Source: Neonectria sp. B-13
Taxonomy: Eukaryota; Ascomycota; Sordariomycetes; Hypocreales; Nectriaceae
Assembly (NCBI GenBank): GCA_002682825.1
Contig: NOKP01000019.1
Location: forward strand, 558,001-622,000
Reading direction: 5' to 3'
Length of the DNA: 64,000 nucleotides
The stretch's first letter is position 1. Each line of letters opens with the position of its first letter. The notes beneath the pieces were generated by a model. The model was not told the DNA's origin, made no database searches, and worked only from the letters and a program-made list of their open reading frames with translations. Below, one piece after another: positions 58,171-64,000 of this stretch. Position numbers and translations under genes: made by a program.

Positions 58171-61100
58171 ATGGATGCCACTAATTCCTACTTGTCGAGC
58201 AGCCAATATGGGTATGACTTTGTGGTGGCAACTACCCAGGACAGTATCAACACAGGCCTACGGCAGTACCTCAATGAGACCAACCAACCTCACACCTTCG
58301 TCTGTTATCTAGCGGTATGTAATCTTTCACTGGTCCAAGTGACTTTGAGGATATCGCTTACCAAAACCATGCTAGGATACGAACGGAAATCCTACAATAC
58401 AGATAAGTCTGCGGGATCTCTTAGTAAAATCGAAGGGAGTCAATCCGTTCAAGATCCCAACGGGCACGCCATCCAGCGACCCTAGAGTCCAGACACTCAC
58501 GAGCATCCGGTTTACTGTCGGAATCCTGATGCGTATGGGCATCCCCCCGGGCGTTGAGCCCATAGATCTCGAGATTGTAGATCTAGGAACTAACGCTGAA
58601 ACCGTCACCTTCAACATGTACTGCTCTGAATTACGCGTCGTTCAGAACACGCCGCCTGGTGGATTTAGCGACGTTGGAAGCTATGATGTCTGGAGTCAAC
58701 CGTCTGGGTCGCCATGGTATCTCCAGACGTATGTCAACCTCATTACCGAAGACCTCAGCAGTGACCTTGACACGCCCTACTTCCTGCAACACCCAAATCA
58801 GGCGAACCAGCTCAAGGCCAAGCTTAACAACTTCTCCAGCACCGCCTTCAGCCTTCAGCAATTGCTCTTCGACCTGGACAACGCGATTGTACAAACTGTA
58901 CCCACCTTTGAGGGAATCAAACCCGGCAGCGATGCCGAATCTGTCCTGCAAAAATCTTTCGTGGATGTTTACTCCCAGGTTGCGAAGGCTCACGGAGCGC
59001 CATTGCTCTCAGTCTCTGCTGTTGTCCAGGGTACACCTGATCCTTCTCAGCTCCAGATGACATCATTCGAGCGGGAGGTCACCCCGTGCCAAGGCGCCAC
59101 TGCCCAGGCTTCTTCAACCACGCTTGATAATCTCTGCATGGTCAACGGTACTACACTCCCGGCTATAAATCAGTTCAGCTGGAACTGGGTTCTGCCAAAT
59201 AATGGAAGCGATGAGAGCGAGAGCGGTGTTGTGGCTATCAACCGGCAAATCTTCAGCAACTGCTTGCTAGAATCCATCTTACCATCTGTGAAGCAGTCAT
59301 GCTATACTGCCAACGTCTCAATTCAACCTGTTGATGGAGGGTCCAAGCTGAATTCTTCAGTCAGTCTAACAGGCAACCAAGCACCGCAGACAGCCCAAGT
59401 TACAGACGCCGGCACTGGCCCGCAGGTGATCAATATCCAATTCACCTCCCCTGAAACGAACGCCCACAGAATAGACGGGGGATATGTCTATGACATGAAA
59501 GTCACGCCCAACTACTCCTGCCAAGTGAGCTTCAGTACCGCTACCACTATCACCATCGTGCAACGACTGTATGTATCCATGTACTACAGGATGGACACCA
59601 TTGGGGAGACGATCAACGGATATGACATGACCCTCACTGATGTGTACGACCTGTCGGTCGACGATGAGGGCGCCCTGCAGATCACCCTCGACCCTACCCA
59701 AGAGACGAACGTGAGCAATGCCCAGGCACCTCGTAAGGGCCTGCCATCGAGTTTGTTCTCAAATGCGGTCAACATCTTGAACTCAGTCAAGAGCAGAGTC
59801 ACAAACTGTGTGGCAGTTGATCTGACGGCCATCGAGTTCCCTGCACCGCAAAACTTCGTCTTCCCCGGGGCAAATGTGTTCACTTACGTCAATCCCACCT
59901 TCTCCAATCAGCAGGACTTGGTCTGCGGCATTACCTATGTGGATCCAGAACAACCTACCACGCCACCATCAACATTGGAGGAAACTGTGCCCCAAACACT
60001 TTCTCACAAACCATCTTCATCATGGCGGTCTTTGCGGCCTGCACGGCTCGACGTGAAGGGCACGCGAAAAGGGCCTTCTATGAAGCGATACCTCACCCAA
60101 GATGCAAGAACTTTGGCAAATGGACAGAAGCTGGTAGCTCCTGCAGCATCCATGACATTGAGTTATACTTCTGATATGATCCAAAACTACATCCAAGCAG
60201 AGATTGTGTCTCCTACAGCGAAGTTTGAGGCTCTCCAGACAGATGACGGCCACTCTTTGCTTTTTGGAATGAACACTGCCAACGTATTGCATGTTATTGT
60301 TGAGCAAAGTGGAATAAGCACGACCGGCTGGGAGCCGGTAGACCTCTCATCCGCTCTCATCGCGGCCAAGTTCCCCGGCAGCACGACGGCGGTCGTGCGG
60401 ACTTTTGACGTGGGACAAAGTGCCATGGACGGAACAATTGGGATGGCCATGGCAGTTTCACTAGGGGGATCAGACAATCTTTTTCTATCTCTGTCCAACT
60501 CCAGCTCTGACACATCCTGGACCGCGGACCCGACGTGGACGGCAGTTCCCTTTGACGCGGCAAACACTACCGGAACCCAGCCGACTATCTCTATTGTTGG
60601 GATCATGTTCACTGAAACCATGAACAGCAAGCAATATATTATCGTTGATATAGATCGCTCATCGACCAACGCTGTCAAGGACATTACCCGATACTACGTT
60701 GATCCTCTGAAGGCCTCGGGCACATTCTGGACTCAGCATGACGTTCCAGTAGATATCGAGGCCGGCAGCTATATGAGCTGTGTAGGCAGGGTCTACAAAG
60801 GTGACGTGGATGGGGTTTATACCTCGGGAACTGCTGGTACATCGGCCCAGCTTGTTTATGTCCCCGTTATCAACATCTACGGCAATGGTCCAGCCTTGCC
60901 CCGCCGTCTCAGCCTGCCTGGCAATGCCCAGGCATCTGCCATTGCTACTGCTCGTTACACCGACACTACTTCGAAGCTGTATGGAACGACTGACTTGTAC
61001 GCGGTCAGCGGGTCTGTCCTGTATCGCTTCCCTGCAGACCGTCAGACGGACAAGTCCGTAGGCACTCCCCTGAATAACAATAGCTTCTTCTCGGGCACTA

Positions 61101-63868
61101 CGAAGCTAGCAGCCACGACGAACGACGGCGTGACGACCATCTGGGGCAAGAACGCCAACGATCAAGTCTACTCGATTTCCTGCCTTACCAGCCAACTGGG
61201 CGTCCCGGGAGCTTGGAGTACGCCTGTCCCTGTCTTGGCCGGCGTTGAGTTGGTGTCTCCGTACATCAACCGTAGTGGCGGCGGCAACACCATATTTGCG
61301 TCTGGGGGCGATACCCTGCAGAGGCTGATGCAGGCCACCGATACGAGTGCCAAGATCTGGCGTGCGGATGAAATCAAGCTTCAAGCGTTGCCCACAGAGC
61401 CGCCGCTGGCGTTCAACTCATACACAACCACGATCCAGGTTGTCGACAGCCAGAACATGCCAACCGGCGATGCGAGCTTGTCCATCACCACAGCGTCTCG
61501 CACCCCTGTCTACATGAATGGACTATACTATGTCCTCAGCCAAACACCGGTCACGCTGGTTACGGATGCAACTGGAGCTGTGACAGTCACCGAGGCCGTG
61601 GAAGATAGTATAAGCGGCACTATTTTAACAGTAACATGTGACGGTGGGGCAACCTTCACAACAATCAACCCCATGGATAAGCCCTTCCAAACCATGGCTT
61701 CGCTCAACAATGAGGCGGCTCTTCGGAGCGCCAAGTTCCCTACGAACACGGTTGCAGGCGGCACCCAGGGCACCGCCGCATCGGCTCCTCTTGTAGCGAC
61801 CTCTACGGCATCCAACGCCGTCAACGCAGTCGCGGCTAGCATGAGCAACCTCAACACGGTATACGAATCTGTCAAGCCGACACAGCCCAAGGTTCCGTCT
61901 TCGGCTACCTCCACCTCGACCTCAGCGGCCCGGTCTACAGAAGTTCCAGGAGTCATGATGAACCCGCGGCCTTGTATGCGCGTGATTCCGTGCACTCTGT
62001 TCGTCGCCTCGTCTCCCATCGGTAGCCTGGGGCATGACATTGCCATTGCGGCAGGTGATCTTTTCCGCTGTCTCAAGTCAGGTATCCACAGCATCATCCA
62101 AATCCTCCGGGACGCCGCCAGCGATGCATGGCATTTCCTGGCCACTATTGATGGGCAGGTCTACCGCGCCGTCATGGACTCAGTTGACGCCGTCATCGGC
62201 GCGGTTGAGTGGGTATTCAACATCATCGAGACAGGAATCGAGGATATTATCCAGTTTCTCGAGTTCCTCTTCGATTGGGACGATGTCACGCGGACCAAGG
62301 AGGTGCTTTCTAACACGGCCACCCAATGGATCAACGGACAGGTAGCCGATCTCCAGACGTCTCAGACAGCATTCAATAACCAGGTCGCAAGTATGGAGAA
62401 CAGCATCAACCAGCTGGCTGGCGTCACGGATTGGTCGACGTCGATTGGGCAGGTGGCAGTGAAGCCTGCGTCCGCAAGCGCCATAAATCCAGCAGCAGGA
62501 CAGACCTCGGGGTCACAGATGCTGTGGAACCACTACAAGAATCAAGGGGATAACTTGACCGTTGTGGGAACTCCACCATCTGTTGATCAGGCGCAGCAAG
62601 CCGCTACTGATCTACTCAACGCCATCCAAGATGAGAGCCAAGTAATCTCGGCTGTGTACTCTCAGCTCAAAACACTCGTCAACAATTTCGGTTCTATGCC
62701 TGTCGGCCAAATAATAAGTCAACTGGCAGCCATCTGTGCGAACGGCGTGCTTTCCAGTACCCAAGTCGTAGTGGATGCTATATTTAACCTTCTCACCGAC
62801 CTTGCCAGTTCGGCCGTCAGCCTCTTACACGCAAAGATCCATATTCCCATCATCTCTGATATTCTCAAAGCCATCGGCATACCAGAGATTTCGTTTCTCG
62901 ATTTGTTTTGCTGGATTCCTGCCCTCTCTTACACGGTTGAATATAAGATAAGCCACGACGAGGCTCCGTTCCCCGACGACGCGGATGTTCAGAATCTCAT
63001 TGCCGCCAATAGTTGGGACACCATCCAAGCACTGCTCAGCCAACCGTCACCACCACCATCACCAGCTGTGGTATCTTCCAAGCAGGACAGAGCACCAATG
63101 AACCACTCGACGACTGAATCGTCGCACATGTTTATGGTTCGCCGACCTGAAGCAAACTCCCTCAAGAGCAAGGCCTCCATGGCCTCCCTCTCCTCCTACG
63201 TTTCAGTCAGCACCCCCAGCACAGCGCCCACGTCTCCCGGCGCCATCGCTCCCATCAAGTCCACTACCAGAAGTTCCATCTACAAGGCAGGGCACGACGT
63301 GGCGAGTATTTTGAGCTTGTGGTCCGTCTATGTCAACGTGGAGAAGGCTAACGGTCCCCCGAGGGGGAACGTTTGGAGCAGGCCGTCGGCGTTCATGAGC
63401 TTCATCATCGAAAGCTCCAACGCCATCGCGGATGAAGCCGACCCTAAGGATCCTATCCAGAACGTGAACTTGAAATACTTGTCCTGGGTGCTCTCCGGGG
63501 CGGACGTTTTAACCAAGGTGGTCTTCAGCGGGGATGTGCAGGACTTCCTCAAGGCAAAAGTCCCACAGAGTTTCCTTATCGCCAACGATGCCCGCGCCAC
63601 GGGGGCACTTGTTAGTCTTATGATAGGGGTCCCAGCATGTCTTATTACAGTGGAACACTTTGGCGAGCTCGGCAGTGAGAAGGCGACTGCGGATCGGTCA
63701 GCGGCTATTGTGGGCGAGGTGTCTAAGTTAATGAGCTTTATAGCATGTATGGCGAATGCTGAAGCTGCTAACGATCCAGACATTGAGACTAGACAGGTAC
63801 CTATTGCATTTATGGCGGGTGCGACTTTTGTTAAAGGTGGACTAGAGGCGCTTCAGGCTTCGTTTTAA
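58171..63868 (+). CDS. Giant multidomain protein, TULIP/P47-like N-terminus plus beta-propeller
   Basis: Two exons, 58171-58314 and 58376-63868 (61-bp intron, GTATGT...GCTAG), give 1,878 residues. The start MDATNSYLSSSQYGYDFVVA was chosen because YGYDFVV and SINTGLRQYL recall the YGWDxV...N opening of bacterial P47/TULIP lipid-binding proteins. That region runs to ~residue 520. A beta-propeller-like part spans ~640-1050 (repeats such as LYAVSGSVLYRFP, TTIWGKNANDQVYSI). An Ig-like domain follows (~1055-1135, IQVVDSQNMPTGDASLSI), then a Ser/Thr-rich linker (~1225), a long amphipathic helical block (~1260-1530, including SDAWHFLATIDGQVYRAVMD and EFLFDWDDVTRTKEVL), a PSPPPSP linker (~1605) and a hydrophobic helical C-terminus. 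No signal peptide is seen. The function is unknown; a lipid- or membrane-acting role is only suggested. Confidence 0.88.
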
Positions 63869-64000
63869 TTAGCTAGTCGTCAAATAGTGAATCTTTTCCT
63901 TTGTTACTTTATCTTCTTTATTTATAATTTTAATAGTATGTCTCCAACTCAAAGCCCTGATCGACACCAGCTGAACAGTCAGTCATTACACGTTCGTTAG
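63869..64000. other. 3' flank of the giant gene
   Basis: The remaining 132 bp are T/A-rich directly after the stop (tttcctttgttactttatc), as in fungal 3' untranslated regions. No new gene starts before the window ends. Confidence 0.5.

Overview
The window is nuclear DNA of a filamentous ascomycete (Pezizomycotina). The evidence is the dense pattern of 50-80 bp introns with GTRNGT donors, CTRAC/CTGAC branch sites and YAG acceptors, and families typical of such fungi: SAT4/PTH11-like rhodopsin-fold membrane proteins, Zn2Cys6 regulators, a LaeA-like methyltransferase, a cytochrome P450, MCT-type MFS transporters and a pogo/Fot1-type transposon. A Sordariomycete, perhaps in Hypocreales, fits best, but the genus cannot be read from the sequence. 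The mix of intact accessory genes, wrecked genes and repeats is what one expects of a subtelomeric or otherwise variable region, not of a conserved housekeeping block.

Layout. 1-1.7 kb: the 3' end of a bacterial-type RHS/TcC-like toxin-complex gene with a variable C-terminal domain, cut by the window edge. 1.98-3.5 kb: a decayed coiled-coil gene and AT-rich DNA. 3.5-11 kb: a short unknown ORF, a GNAT acetyltransferase, a SAT4-type membrane protein, an amino-acid/choline-type permease and a short alpha/beta-hydrolase-like protein whose nucleophile position is Gly. 11-13 kb: gene-free, with a Pol III-type A/B-box pair (SINE-like). 13-22 kb: a nine-exon methyltransferase, an MFS relic, an F-box-like protein, a short-chain dehydrogenase, a zinc-cluster relic and a GT34 glycosyltransferase with a stop in its membrane anchor. 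22-24.6 kb: gene-free. 24.6-28 kb: a second SAT4-type protein and a secreted SMP-30-like protein. 28.2-30.2 kb: a complete but dead pogo-type element with about 100-bp inverted repeats and TA flanks.

30.2-45.7 kb carries Old Yellow Enzyme-type reductase, amidase, P450, Zn2Cys6 regulator, 2-oxoglutarate/Fe(II) oxygenase, GNAT acetyltransferase, group II PLP decarboxylase and an MFS exporter. Together these look like a small-molecule gene cluster with no PKS or NRPS core. A plausible reading, inference only, is that the decarboxylase makes an amine, the acetyltransferase caps it, the oxygenases, reductase and amidase tailor it, the MFS protein moves it and the zinc-cluster protein regulates the set.

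46.4-64 kb is rich in secreted and unusual proteins: a 639-residue cysteine-rich secreted protein, an M35-like zinc peptidase whose HExxH motif is split by an intron, a dead multi-LysM gene, a 170-residue six-cysteine secreted protein, another broken gene and a 1,878-residue cytosolic-type multidomain protein. With the RHS-like toxin at the other end, the window reads as a fast-changing host- or competitor-interaction region. Exon joins below were worked out by hand from frame, splice signals and family fit; no alignment or database search was run.
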